Below, piece after piece: positions 1-6,995 of a DNA stretch of 25,808 nt (its first letter is position 1; each line of letters starts with the position of its first letter). The translations under genes were made by a program, and so were the position numbers. The notes under the pieces were generated by a model. That model saw only the letters and a program-made list of their open reading frames with translations, ran no database searches and was not told the DNA's origin. Origin of the DNA: JACPHB01 sp964553885 (lineage in GTDB: Bacteria; Patescibacteriota; Minisyncoccia; UBA10092); NCBI GenBank assembly GCA_964553885.1, contig CAZKLP010000009.1, forward strand, positions 1-25,808, in the 5' to 3' direction.

Positions 1-72
1 GGGCGACCGGATTCGAACCGGCGATCTCCTCCTTGACAAGGAGGCGCTTTGAGCCGACTAAGCTACGCCCGC
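1..72 (-). tRNA. tRNA-Asp (GUC), 3' end cut off by the window edge
   Basis: Read on the minus strand from 72 to 1, the cloverleaf is acceptor GCGGGCG, D arm GCTT/AAGC, anticodon stem CCTCC/GGAGG around loop TTGTCAA (anticodon GTC, aspartate), and T arm GCCGG/CCGGT around TTCGAAT. Only five bases of the 3' acceptor strand (CGCCC) lie inside the window, so the last two acceptor bases and the discriminator are missing. Confidence 0.93.
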
Positions 73-90
73 ATACTTATTAAGTTGTAG

Positions 91-163
91 TGCCAGGGGT
101 GAGAATCGGACTCACGACCTCTCGCTTATGAAACGAATGCTCTAACCACTGAGCTACCCTGGC
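91..163 (-). tRNA. tRNA with CAU anticodon, elongator Met (or Ile2)
   Basis: The minus-strand cloverleaf has acceptor GCCAGGG/CCCTGGC with a normal G1-C72 pair, D arm GCTC/GAGC, anticodon loop TTCATAA (CAT) and T arm GTGAG/CTCAC. The G1-C72 pair excludes an initiator. A CAU tRNA can be elongator Met or the lysidine-modified Ile2. The acceptor lacks the C4-G69 and C5-G68 pairs seen in E. coli Ile2, which slightly favours Met. CCA is not encoded. It lies 18 bases upstream of tRNA-Asp on the same strand, so the two are probably cotranscribed. Confidence 0.93.
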
Positions 164-189
164 CTAAACTTAGCATATAAGCCCAACAT

Positions 190-219
190 TTGACCATTCT
201 ATCAAAATTATTGTACAAT
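190..219 (+). promoter_or_regulatory. sigma-70 type promoter of tRNA-fMet
   Basis: A -35 box TTGACC (190-195) and a -10 box TACAAT (214-219) are separated by 18 bases. The expected start point is at or next to the first base of tRNA-fMet (225). The boxes are seen directly; their use is inferred. Confidence 0.6.
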
Positions 220-224
220 TTCAA

Positions 225-294
<70 letters not shown>

Positions 295-298
<4 letters not shown>

Positions 299-337
299 CA
301 AAAAATTTCTGTGTTTTACACAGAAATTTTTTGTTGC
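295..337. terminator. perfect 19-bp hairpin directly on the 3' end of tRNA-fMet
   Basis: Arms 295-313 and 319-337 are exact reverse complements around loop TTTTA. A run of six A in the left arm and six T in the right arm would allow termination from either side. The left arm contains the last four bases of the tRNA (GCAA, 295-298). Confidence 0.7.
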
Positions 338-369
338 TTTTATCTTAAAATTTTGATAATATATCATAT

Positions 370-609
370 ATGTTGATAGGCGTAACCCGAGCTTATTTAG
401 CAGCTCTTATTTTTTCAACTATTCTGGCATGGTCTTCTTTTTTTGGCATTGTTTTTTTTGAGAGTCCCACCGGCGCCGGCGCCTTAGGTATTACTATTTT
501 ATACATTAGCGCGACTATTGGCTCAATTGGTTTGCTTGTTATTTTATGGCAGATAATAAAATTGTCTCGCTACGCGAGATCTCCCGCAGGGAGAAAGAAA
601 AATTATTAA
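370..609 (+). CDS. small two-TM membrane protein of the CPR type
   Basis: A 79-residue protein of unknown function. Residues about 5-30 and 38-64 are hydrophobic and form two likely membrane helices, joined by a short loop with an ESPTGAG motif. The sequence ends in a basic tail (KLSRYARSPAGRKKNY). Small proteins with this layout (helix, FF..P..AG loop, helix, basic end) are common in Parcubacteria genomes, which is my reason for trusting it. Its last 64 bases overlap the start of the PheRS gene in another frame, and its final codons run through two tandem hairpins (565-594), so the native C-terminus may have been altered by that element. A GATAAT box (355-360), 18 bases after TTGTTG (331-336), lies just upstream and would give a very short leader. 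Confidence 0.6.
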   Translation: MLIGVTRAYLAALIFSTILAWSSFFGIVFFESPTGAGALGITILYISATIGSIGLLVILWQIIKLSRYARSPAGRKKNY

Positions 610-1706
610 TAGAAGTTCTGGAGAAAAGACACGATCCCGAAGCCGAAAGGTTGAAGCGTTTTTTAGCTATGCCCGACCTGACACGCGCTCCCGGAAGTCC
701 TTTGGCGGATCTCGCGCGACGCATTGTCAGTTTGCCGCGTTTCGCTGAATTTAATAACCTAAACATACCCGAAATTATTTCATACGATATAAGTTTTGAT
801 CTTTTTAATTTTCCTTCCGAACATCCGGCCAGAAGCGCGTCCGATACATATTTTATAGATGAAAGCCATGTTTTGCGGACTCACACCACGGTAATGTGGT
901 ATTATCATCTTAACTTGCCCGAGGTAATGAGCAGAATTAAAAAAGGCGAACCGGTCGGCGCCTTGTCGCACGGCAAAGTTTACCGAAAAGATGAAATAGA
1001 CCGCCAGCACATGAACGTGTTCCACCAGATGGACGGCTGGTATTTGTGCCGCAAGGAAGATCACGTTATAACTATAAATGACTTGCAAGAAGTTTTAGTA
1101 GAAATAGCGCGAAGAGTCTTTGGTGAAGATATTAAGTACCGCTTTAATAACGATGAATTTCCTTATACCGATCCTTCAATTGAAATGGAAATTCAGATTA
1201 GAAACAGGTGGATAGAAGTTCTTGGCGCCGGAGTGGTAAGAAAAGTCGTTTTAAAAAATCTCGGCGTTGATCCAGAAGAATATAACGGTTGGGCGTTTGG
1301 GTTCGGTCTTGAGCGGCTGGCAATGATCAGTATGGATTTGCCCGACATTCGTCTTTTGTGGTCGCAAGACGAAAGGGTGAAAAGGCAGCTCAAGCTGGGA
1401 AATAAATATAAAGAAGTTTCCAAATTTCCGCCTATTACCCGCGATATTTCTTTTATAGTTGATAAAAAATTTGTTCCAAACGACTACTTTGACTTGATAA
1501 GAGATTTAGGAGGCGATTTGGTTGAAGAAGTAGAGCTTTTGGATAAATATTCCGATTCGGAAAAATTCGGAAATGATAAATTAAGCTACACCTATCGTAT
1601 TATATATAGAAAGAATGACAGGACACTTTTATCAGACGAAGTGGACAAAGTTCAAGAAAAAATCTACGGTGAAACCGCCAAACAATTTAACGCAGAATTA
1701 AGATAA
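546..1706 (+). CDS. single-chain phenylalanyl-tRNA synthetase (mitochondrial-type PheRS)
   Basis: This 386-residue protein joins two pieces that bacteria normally place on different subunits. Residues about 85-285 are the class II PheS catalytic core: PSEHPARSASDTYFI and VLRTHTT (motif 1 region), GKVYRKDEIDRQH...FHQMDG (143-164, motif 2) and GWAFGFGLERLAM (248-260, motif 3). Residues about 292-386 (KFPPITRDISFIV, YFDLIRDLGGDLVEEVELLDKY, YRIIYR..RTL) form the FDX-ACB anticodon-binding domain that normally ends PheT. Core plus FDX-ACB in one chain, together with DLPDIRLLWSQDER, is the layout of monomeric mitochondrial PheRS. No pheT follows; the next gene is gyrB. The start ATG lies inside the upstream ORF, and residues 7-17 are encoded by a double hairpin, so the N-terminus is uncertain. 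A database pipeline may label it pheS. Confidence 0.9.
   Translation: MADNKIVSLREISRREKEKLLIEVLEKRHDPEAERLKRFLAMPDLTRAPGSPLADLARRIVSLPRFAEFNNLNIPEIISYDISFDLFNFPSEHPARSASDTYFIDESHVLRTHTTVMWYYHLNLPEVMSRIKKGEPVGALSHGKVYRKDEIDRQHMNVFHQMDGWYLCRKEDHVITINDLQEVLVEIARRVFGEDIKYRFNNDEFPYTDPSIEMEIQIRNRWIEVLGAGVVRKVVLKNLGVDPEEYNGWAFGFGLERLAMISMDLPDIRLLWSQDERVKRQLKLGNKYKEVSKFPPITRDISFIVDKKFVPNDYFDLIRDLGGDLVEEVELLDKYSDSEKFGNDKLSYTYRIIYRKNDRTLLSDEVDKVQEKIYGETAKQFNAELR
565..594. repeat. two tandem 15-base hairpins at the start of the PheRS gene
   Basis: Two adjoining units, tctcgc-tac-gcgaga (565-579) and tctccc-gca-gggaga (580-594), each have a 6-bp stem and a 3-base loop. Together they span 30 bases, a whole number of codons, and encode SLREISRRE at the PheRS N-terminus while lying in another frame within the upstream small ORF. 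Confidence 0.7.
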
Positions 1707-1724
1707 TGGCTTTGTCTAAAATTT

Positions 1725-3677
1725 ATGGCAAAAAAACAAATCATAACTGAAAAAAAAGAAGTAAAAAAAGAACCGACCTATACCGCTAAAGATATTTATG
1801 TTTTAGAAGGCCTTGAGCCGGTAAGAAAAAGACCGGGTATGTACATCGGTTCAACCGGCGTTGACGGTTTGCACCACTTGATTTGGGAGGTGCTTGATAA
1901 CTCTATAGACGAAGCGATGGTCGGTTACGCCAAGAATATTGAAGTGTCGCTTCTTGAAGGAAATAAGATCAGAGTTATCGATGACGGCCGTGGCATTCCT
2001 GTTGAAACGCATAAACAAACCAAAAAATCGGCTCTTGAAACCGTTATGACAACGCTTCATGCCGGCGGAAAATTCGGAGGCGAGTCATATAAAATATCGG
2101 GCGGTCTCCATGGTGTTGGCGTTTCCGTGGTTAACGCCCTGTCCCGCTGGCTTAAGGCGGAAGTTTGTCGCGATGGCAACGTTTGGACGCAGGAATATGA
2201 GCGCGGGGTTCCAAAAACTAAAGTTAAAAAAGTAGATACTTGTAAAAAGACAGGCACGTCCGTGACCTTTGATCCCGACCCGGAAATTTTCAAAGACATC
2301 AGATTTGATATAAACCGGATTTTAGATCATCTTCGCGAGCAATCATATTTGACCCGCGGCGTCAAAATTGTTTTCCGCGATGAAAGCAAGAAACCTGTTT
2401 TTTCTCATGCTTTTTATTTTGAAGGCGGTATTATTTCTTTCGTTAAGTATTTGGTAGAAGACGAGCGTACGATTCACGATAATATTTTTTATATAGAAAA
2501 AACTTCGGATAATATTTTAGTCGAGTCGGCTTTTCAATATACGGAAGATATACAATCGGAGGAATTAAGTTTTGCCAATAATATCCATACGGGAGAAGGC
2601 GGCATGCATCTTACCGGTTTTAGGACCGCTTTGACGCGCAGTCTAAATGACTACGCCCGTAAAAACGGTTATATCAAAGAATCCGAAGAAAACCTGACCG
2701 GCGATGATGTAAGAGAGGGACTGACTGTGGTATTAAGCGTTAAGTTGCGCGATCCCCAATTTGAAGGGCAAACGAAAGCGCGTTTAGGAAATCCCGAAGC
2801 CAGAACGGCCGCGGAGGCGGTTACTTTTGAAAGTTTATCCGAATGGCTTGAAAAAAATCCCGCCGACGCGAGAAAAATATTGGAGAAAACCATTTTAGCG
2901 TCCAAAGCCCGCAAAGCGGCTAAGGCGGCGCGGGAGACTGTTTTAAGGAAGGGCATTTTGGAAGGACTGGCGTTGCCCGGTAAATTGGCCGATTGTTCAA
3001 GCAAAGATCCGTCCGAATCGGAAATTTTCATTGTTGAAGGTGATTCAGCCGGCGGTTCGGCAAAGCAAGGCCGAGACAGGCGATTTCAGGCTATTTTGCC
3101 TCTGCGCGGTAAAATTTTAAACGTTGAGAAAGCCCGTATTGATAAAGTTCTGGCGTTTAAAGAAATCAGGGCTCTGGTTATAGCGCTTGGGACGGCGGTT
3201 GCCGAGGAGTTTGACATAAGCAAACTGCGCTATCACAGGATTATAATTATGACCGATGCCGATATTGACGGCGCGCATATAAGGACTTTGCTTCTCACTT
3301 TATTTTTTAGATTTTTCCCCGAACTCGTTAACAGCGGATATATATACATTGCCGAACCGCCGCTTTATAAAATTTCAAGCGGCAAAAAAAGCGAGTACGC
3401 CTATACCGACGAGGATAAAGAAGAAATTTTAAGCGAGTTTAAAAAAGAAAAAATGTTGAATCCGAATATTCAGCGTTACAAAGGTTTGGGCGAGATGAAT
3501 CCGGAACAATTATGGGAAACGACGATGAATCCAGAAAATCGCGCCATGAAAAAAGTAACAGTTGAAGATGCCGATAAGGCCAACAAGGTTTTTGACATCT
3601 TGATGGGCGATGAAGTGGCTCCCCGCAAAAGATTTATCCAGATGCACGCTAAAACGGTGAAGAATTTGGATATATAG
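1725..3677 (+). CDS. gyrB: DNA gyrase subunit B
   Basis: A 650-residue type IIA topoisomerase B subunit, which with GyrA introduces negative supercoils using ATP. The GHKL ATPase domain shows LEGLEPVRKRPGMYIG (28-42), the N-box EVLDNSIDEA (55-64), DDGRGIP (86-92) and GGLHGVGVSVVNALS (126-140). The TOPRIM domain shows EGDSAGG (about 438-444) and the metal-binding DADIDGAHIRTLL (about 512), followed by QRYKGLGEMNP in the tail. Length fits the short GyrB class without the E. coli-type insert. ParE is the alternative family assignment, but the sole B-subunit pattern and the motifs favour GyrB. gyrA is not in the window. The gene starts 18 bases after PheRS and has a lysine-rich N-terminal extension of about 20 residues. 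Confidence 0.96.
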   Translation: MAKKQIITEKKEVKKEPTYTAKDIYVLEGLEPVRKRPGMYIGSTGVDGLHHLIWEVLDNSIDEAMVGYAKNIEVSLLEGNKIRVIDDGRGIPVETHKQTKKSALETVMTTLHAGGKFGGESYKISGGLHGVGVSVVNALSRWLKAEVCRDGNVWTQEYERGVPKTKVKKVDTCKKTGTSVTFDPDPEIFKDIRFDINRILDHLREQSYLTRGVKIVFRDESKKPVFSHAFYFEGGIISFVKYLVEDERTIHDNIFYIEKTSDNILVESAFQYTEDIQSEELSFANNIHTGEGGMHLTGFRTALTRSLNDYARKNGYIKESEENLTGDDVREGLTVVLSVKLRDPQFEGQTKARLGNPEARTAAEAVTFESLSEWLEKNPADARKILEKTILASKARKAAKAARETVLRKGILEGLALPGKLADCSSKDPSESEIFIVEGDSAGGSAKQGRDRRFQAILPLRGKILNVEKARIDKVLAFKEIRALVIALGTAVAEEFDISKLRYHRIIIMTDADIDGAHIRTLLLTLFFRFFPELVNSGYIYIAEPPLYKISSGKKSEYAYTDEDKEEILSEFKKEKMLNPNIQRYKGLGEMNPEQLWETTMNPENRAMKKVTVEDADKANKVFDILMGDEVAPRKRFIQMHAKTVKNLDI

Positions 3678-3684
3678 TTATTTA

Positions 3685-3713
3685 TTGACAGGAGTTTAAT
3701 TTTTTGCTATGGT
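3685..3713 (+). promoter_or_regulatory. consensus-like promoter upstream of secE
   Basis: A perfect -35 TTGACA (3685-3690) is followed after 17 bases by TATGGT (3708-3713). It starts 7 bases after the gyrB stop and would drive secE-nusG-rplK. Confidence 0.55.
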
Positions 3714-3723
3714 TAAGGGTAAT

Positions 3724-3742
3724 AAAAGCCTGCGGGCTTTTT
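3724..3742 (+). terminator. short hairpin with T-run between gyrB and secE
   Basis: AAAAGCC (3724-3730) pairs with GGCTTTT (3735-3741) around TGCG and runs into five Ts. It lies downstream of the putative secE promoter, so it would act either on gyrB read-through or as an attenuator in the secE leader. Confidence 0.5.
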
Positions 3743-3757
3743 AAAAATGCCTAATCT

Positions 3758-3952
3758 ATGAGTTATTTAGAGAAAACAAAAACATATTTTAAAGAAGTCA
3801 GGGTGGAAATGGCTAAAGTAAAATGGCCCACCAAAAGCGACACTATCAACTACACAATAGTGGTTATAGGCGTTTCCTTGGCGGTGGCGGTATTTTTAGG
3901 CGCTTTGGATTTTGTTTTTACTACAGGATTTAATTTCTTTTTATTTAAGTAA
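3758..3952 (+). CDS. secE: preprotein translocase subunit SecE
   Basis: A 64-residue SecE, the small essential subunit of the SecYEG channel that clamps SecY in the membrane. It begins with an amphipathic helix carrying the conserved EVRVEMAKVKWPT signature (about residues 13-25). One membrane helix follows (about 31-52, IVVIGVSLAVAVFLGALDFVF). The single-helix size matches most bacterial SecE proteins. Its place just before nusG and rplK is the widely conserved order, which confirms the assignment. Confidence 0.96.
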   Translation: MSYLEKTKTYFKEVRVEMAKVKWPTKSDTINYTIVVIGVSLAVAVFLGALDFVFTTGFNFFLFK

Positions 3953-3960
3953 AGTGGGCG

Positions 3961-3978
3961 ACCCCGCAGTTGCGGGGT
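3961..3978. repeat. ACCCCGC/GCGGGGT hairpin between secE and nusG
   Basis: The stem ACCCCGC (3961-3967) and GCGGGGT (3972-3978) closes loop AGTT. It has the same stem as the hairpin after thyX (7792-7809) and resembles the one after the cupredoxin gene. No T-run follows here, so it may be an RNA-processing or attenuation structure rather than a terminator. Confidence 0.6.
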
Positions 3979-4017
3979 GCTCATATTTTTAGCTAAAAAT
4001 TTCATTTTTAGAAAAAT
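3979..4017 (+). repeat. duplicated leader element, copy 1 (nusG 5' UTR)
   Basis: The 39 bases before the nusG ATG begin with gctcatatttttagctaaaa and end with tttttagaaaaat. They match the 40 bases before the rplK ATG (4637-4676) except for one indel and about two substitutions. Identity continues through ATGGCAAAG of both genes. The element contains an inverted repeat, atttttagctaaaaat. No Shine-Dalgarno is visible. Confidence 0.8.
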
Positions 4018-4563
4018 ATGGCAAAGCAAATTTCAAAAGGAAGAAATTGGTACGTGCTCCACACTTATTCCGGATATGAAGACGCGGTGGCGCGCAATTT
4101 AAAACAAAGAATTGAATCTTTGGATATGGCCGATAAAATTTTTAATGTTTTGGTGCCGAAGGAAAAAAAAATCAGGATTAAAAACGGCAAACGCAAGACC
4201 GTTGAAGAAAAAATTTATCCGGGTTATGTTTTGGTGGAAATGATTGTTACCGACGCTTCCTGGTATGTGGTCAGAAACACGCCGAATGTAACCGGTTTTA
4301 TCGGCGCCGGCACGGTGCCTATCCCGATTTCTCCGGAGGAGATTAAGGAACTTCAAAAACGAATGACCGGCATCGGCGAGTCAAAATATAAAATTGAGTT
4401 TTCTGTCGGCGATCCGGTAAAAATTGTTGACGGGCCATTCAAAGATTTTGATGGCAAGGTAAGCGAAGTTGACGAAGAAAGGGGCAAGGTTAAGGTTATG
4501 ATTTCAATGTTCGGCCGGGAGACGGCTGTGGAGCTTGATTCACTCCAGATTAAAAAACTATAA
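4018..4563 (+). CDS. nusG: transcription termination/antitermination factor NusG
   Basis: A 181-residue NusG. The NGN domain (about 10-115) shows RNWYVLHTYSGYEDAVARNL and the IYPGYVLVEMIVTDASWYVVRNTPNVTGFIG stretch that contacts the RNA polymerase clamp. The KOW domain (about 128-165) shows FSVGDPVKIVDGPFKDFDGKV and binds Rho or ribosomal protein S10. Length equals the usual bacterial size. It sits between secE and rplK as in most bacteria. Its leader is a near-copy of the rplK leader, so the two may share post-transcriptional control. Confidence 0.97.
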   Translation: MAKQISKGRNWYVLHTYSGYEDAVARNLKQRIESLDMADKIFNVLVPKEKKIRIKNGKRKTVEEKIYPGYVLVEMIVTDASWYVVRNTPNVTGFIGAGTVPIPISPEEIKELQKRMTGIGESKYKIEFSVGDPVKIVDGPFKDFDGKVSEVDEERGKVKVMISMFGRETAVELDSLQIKKL

Positions 4564-4579
4564 TAATGTGGGCATCCGC

Positions 4580-4620
4580 CTTCGCCAAGGCTCTCGCCTC
4601 GCCAAAGCCTACGGCGAAGC
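4580..4620. repeat. GC-rich intergenic palindrome between nusG and rplK
   Basis: The left arm cttcgccaaggct and right arm agcctacggcgaag form an imperfect hairpin over a region (about 4567-4636) far richer in GC than its surroundings. The base composition and structure suggest a small mobile or REP-like palindrome dropped between the nusG stop and the rplK leader. No protein is encoded. Confidence 0.55.
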
Positions 4621-4636
4621 GCGGGTCGGCGGGATA

Positions 4637-4676
4637 GCTCATATTTTTAGCTAAAAATATTAATTTTTAGAAAAAT
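4637..4676 (+). repeat. duplicated leader element, copy 2 (rplK 5' UTR)
   Basis: These 40 bases before the rplK ATG repeat the nusG leader at 3979-4017. They start with the same gctcatatttttagctaaaa and end with the same tttttagaaaaat directly before ATGGCAAAG. Confidence 0.8.
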
Positions 4677-5102
4677 ATGGCAAAGAAAATTAAGACAATT
4701 ATAAAAATACAAATTCCGGCGGGGGCGGCAACGCCGGCGCCTCCTGTTGGCCCGGCTTTGGGTTCGCACGGCCTTAACATAGGCGAGTTTGTCAGTAAAT
4801 TTAACACGGCAACTAAAGATATGGGCGGCGATATTATTCCGGTGGAAATTACCGTTTATGAAGACAGGACTTACGAAATGAAGTTTAAAACACCGCCGGC
4901 GGCCGCGCTTCTTAAAAAGGCGGCGGGAATTGAAAAAGGAAGCGGCAATCCAAAAAAAGACAAGATTGGCAAAGTTACAATGGCGCAAATCCGGGAAATC
5001 GCCGAGAAAAAATTCGTTGATTTAAACGCCAACGACATTAAAGCGGCGGAAAAAATCATTATGGGAACGGCAAGAAGTATGGGTATTGAAATTATAAAGT
5101 AA
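4677..5102 (+). CDS. rplK: 50S ribosomal protein uL11
   Basis: A 141-residue L11, part of the GTPase-associated centre on 23S rRNA. The N-terminal domain shows IKIQIPAGAATPAPPVGPALGSHG and NIGEFVSKFN. The C-terminal rRNA-binding domain shows TPPAAALLKKAAG, KIGKVTMAQIREIAEKK and AAEKIIMGTARSMGIEI. Length is typical. The usual partner rplA (L1) does not follow: after 54 bases a nucleotide-metabolism operon begins, so the standard L11-L1 operon is broken here. Confidence 0.97.
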   Translation: MAKKIKTIIKIQIPAGAATPAPPVGPALGSHGLNIGEFVSKFNTATKDMGGDIIPVEITVYEDRTYEMKFKTPPAAALLKKAAGIEKGSGNPKKDKIGKVTMAQIREIAEKKFVDLNANDIKAAEKIIMGTARSMGIEIIK

Positions 5103-5156
5103 TTACGTTAGAATCTTAAAACTTGCTGTTTAAAAATTTAATATGGAGAAAGAAAA

Positions 5157-5753
5157 ATGGAAAAACCGCCAAGGTTAACGGTTGAAGAATACTTTGATTT
5201 AATCGCTTTAATTTTTTCCTGCCGCGGCACTTGCGACCGTTTGCGGACCGCGACAGTTATAAGAGACGCCGAAAATATTTTAATTGCCGGCGGATACAAC
5301 GGCGCACTATCGGGACTTCCTCATTGCGACGACGTTGGCCATTTTATGGTTGAGAATCATTGCTTAAGAACCAATCACGGCGAAGAGAACGCGCTTTTAA
5401 ATTGTCTCGACCTGTCTCGGATTAAAAATGGCACAGCCACTATTATCGGTAATCCGTGTTATCCTTGCGCCCGAAAAGTATTAAGCAAAAATATTAAAAA
5501 ATTGCGCTATATTGGCATTTATCACAATCCTTTGGGCGGCGATTATGTAAAAGAACTTTGCGAACAAAAAGGCGTTGCTTTGGAGTTTATTGATATTAGC
5601 GATATTTTAAAAACTCTACAGAAGGCCATTGATTTTCTTCAAGGTCCGGGCGGCCTGTTTCGCAACATGGCAAAGATTACACTGAAGCTGGAAGCCGTCC
5701 TTCCTGAAGAAGGGCGAGCCTCGCCCAGCAAAGTTGAGCGGGAGGAAAAATAA
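5157..5753 (+). CDS. dCMP deaminase (ComEB family)
   Basis: A 198-residue zinc-dependent cytidine-deaminase-fold protein, expected to convert dCMP to dUMP, the substrate of thymidylate synthase. The catalytic motif is NHGEENA (H74, E76) and the second zinc motif is PCYPC (C101, C104). Upstream, SCRGTCDR, YNGALSGLPHC and HCLR follow the dCMP deaminase pattern with its extra structural Cys/His residues. A purine-rich gagaaag precedes the ATG. The last about 40 residues are a variable tail in which EGRASPSK is encoded by a 16-base palindrome shared with gatB. The stop overlaps the next start (TAATG), and the neighbours (two kinases and ThyX) support a dTMP role. Confidence 0.9.
   Translation: MEKPPRLTVEEYFDLIALIFSCRGTCDRLRTATVIRDAENILIAGGYNGALSGLPHCDDVGHFMVENHCLRTNHGEENALLNCLDLSRIKNGTATIIGNPCYPCARKVLSKNIKKLRYIGIYHNPLGGDYVKELCEQKGVALEFIDISDILKTLQKAIDFLQGPGGLFRNMAKITLKLEAVLPEEGRASPSKVEREEK
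5712..5727. repeat. in-frame 16-base palindromic repeat, GRASP copy 1
   Basis: The stem gggcgag/ctcgccc around one C, plus a final A, lies in the last codons of the dCMP deaminase gene. The identical 16 bases occur in gatB at 11103-11118 in the same reading frame. They encode GRASP in both proteins. Confidence 0.8.
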
Positions 5754-6358
5754 TGGCGAAACTCTATCTCGCCATTATCGGCCATACGGCTACGGGCAAA
5801 GAAACGGTCTATAAAATAATTAAAAAAGAACTCGCTGGAAAATTTACGGTTTCAATTCATCATTTTTCCGATCCGCTTAGCGAGGCCTTGAACTTATTGT
5901 GTCTTGAAAAATCGCGGCCAAATCAACAGTTGCTTTCCACAATTCTGCGGCAGGCCTTCGGTGAAAATCTGCTAGGCAATATAATTTTTAAGCGTGTCTT
6001 AACCGATCCGGCCGATATTGTTTTTCTTGACGGCGTTCGCCGGCCAAAAGACGTGGAAATGCTAAAAAATTTGCCGAACAGTTTTCTCGGCTATGTTTAC
6101 GCCCCACCAGAAGAATCTTATAAAAGATTGGTTGTTAGAAGCGACCGGCCGGGCGACGCCGAAAAAACATGGGAGAAATTTCTTGAAGAACAAGCTGCGG
6201 AAGCGGAAAGCTTGATTGAAACCTTAAGGCCGATGGCCGATTTTGAACTTGATAATTCGATGCATGACCCGAAATTCAACGCGCTTCGTGCCCAAACAGT
6301 TAGATATATTAACAAAAAGTTAAATAGTGTTGTAGGAGGTGGTATTGATCTCTCATAA
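5753..6358 (+). CDS. deoxynucleoside monophosphate kinase-like P-loop protein
   Basis: A 201-residue P-loop kinase-fold protein. The Walker A motif is GHTATGKET (10-18). FLDGVRRPKDVEML (91-104) resembles the DGVR(R/N) motif of dNMP and dephospho-CoA kinase relatives, and RLVVRSDRPGD (125-135) is an arginine-rich lid-like region. The nucleotide substrate cannot be read from sequence. The position between dCMP deaminase and thymidylate kinase suggests a (deoxy)nucleoside monophosphate. The ATG overlaps the previous stop (TAATG) with GGAGG 7 bases upstream, so translation is coupled. Confidence 0.7.
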   Translation: MAKLYLAIIGHTATGKETVYKIIKKELAGKFTVSIHHFSDPLSEALNLLCLEKSRPNQQLLSTILRQAFGENLLGNIIFKRVLTDPADIVFLDGVRRPKDVEMLKNLPNSFLGYVYAPPEESYKRLVVRSDRPGDAEKTWEKFLEEQAAEAESLIETLRPMADFELDNSMHDPKFNALRAQTVRYINKKLNSVVGGGIDLS

Positions 6359-6995
6359 TTATCCTGGAAAATTAATTCTTTTTGAAGGATGCGAAGGCGC
6401 CGGCAAATCAACATTGATTAAAGCGCTCTCAACCATATTAAAATTTTTTGGCTACGTTACTTTAGAAACTAAAGAGCCGGGCCATGCCACGCAAAAAGGC
6501 GTCAAAATTCGGGAAATACTGATGGATCCGAATTTGCCTATGACGCAAGAAGAAGAGCTTGCGCTGTTTTTTGAATGCCGCGCCGATCATTTTGAAAAAA
6601 TTATTATTCCCGCTTTGCGGAGAGGAAAAATTATTCTTTGCGACCGTTCGTCGCCATCAACAATTGCTTACCAGCATTATGGCCGAGGCCTTGATCTTAC
6701 AGATATTCTTGTAAGAGACGCGCTTGCCAGGCAGAATGTCGGATTTGACCTGATAATTCTTTTGGATATTGACCCGGAAATCGGTTTGAAGCGCAAAAAA
6801 CCGGAAACTCGATTTGAGCTTGAAGCGATAAATTTTCACCATTGCGTCCGTAACGGCTATCTTGAACAAGCGGAAAACGATCCTGACGGAAAATGGGTAA
6901 TTATTGATGCCGCCAAGGACGCGGATGCTGTTTACCTGGAGGCGCTTGTTGCTGTATATAAACTGTTAATCAAAGCAAAATATGGATGGAGGTAG
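6345..6995 (+). CDS. tmk: thymidylate kinase
   Basis: A roughly 216-residue dTMP kinase that phosphorylates dTMP to dTDP. The P-loop is FEGCEGAGKST, and CDRSSPSTIAYQHYGRGL is the DR(Y/S)..S..AYQ dTMP-binding motif. Residues around KRKKPETRFELEAINFHHCVRNGYLE match the LID and C-terminal region. I place the start at TTG 6345 because AGGAGG (6334-6339) lies 5 bases before it. An in-frame GTG at 6339 sits within that ribosome binding site and is unlikely. The gene overlaps the end of the preceding kinase gene by 14 bases. Confidence 0.93.
   Translation: MISHNYPGKLILFEGCEGAGKSTLIKALSTILKFFGYVTLETKEPGHATQKGVKIREILMDPNLPMTQEEELALFFECRADHFEKIIIPALRRGKIILCDRSSPSTIAYQHYGRGLDLTDILVRDALARQNVGFDLIILLDIDPEIGLKRKKPETRFELEAINFHHCVRNGYLEQAENDPDGKWVIIDAAKDADAVYLEALVAVYKLLIKAKYGWR

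Noticed and set aside
5143..5157. Upstream ATG at 5143 as the start of the dCMP deaminase gene.
   Set aside because: It is out of frame with the gene; GAGAAAG next to it serves as the ribosome binding site for ATG 5157.
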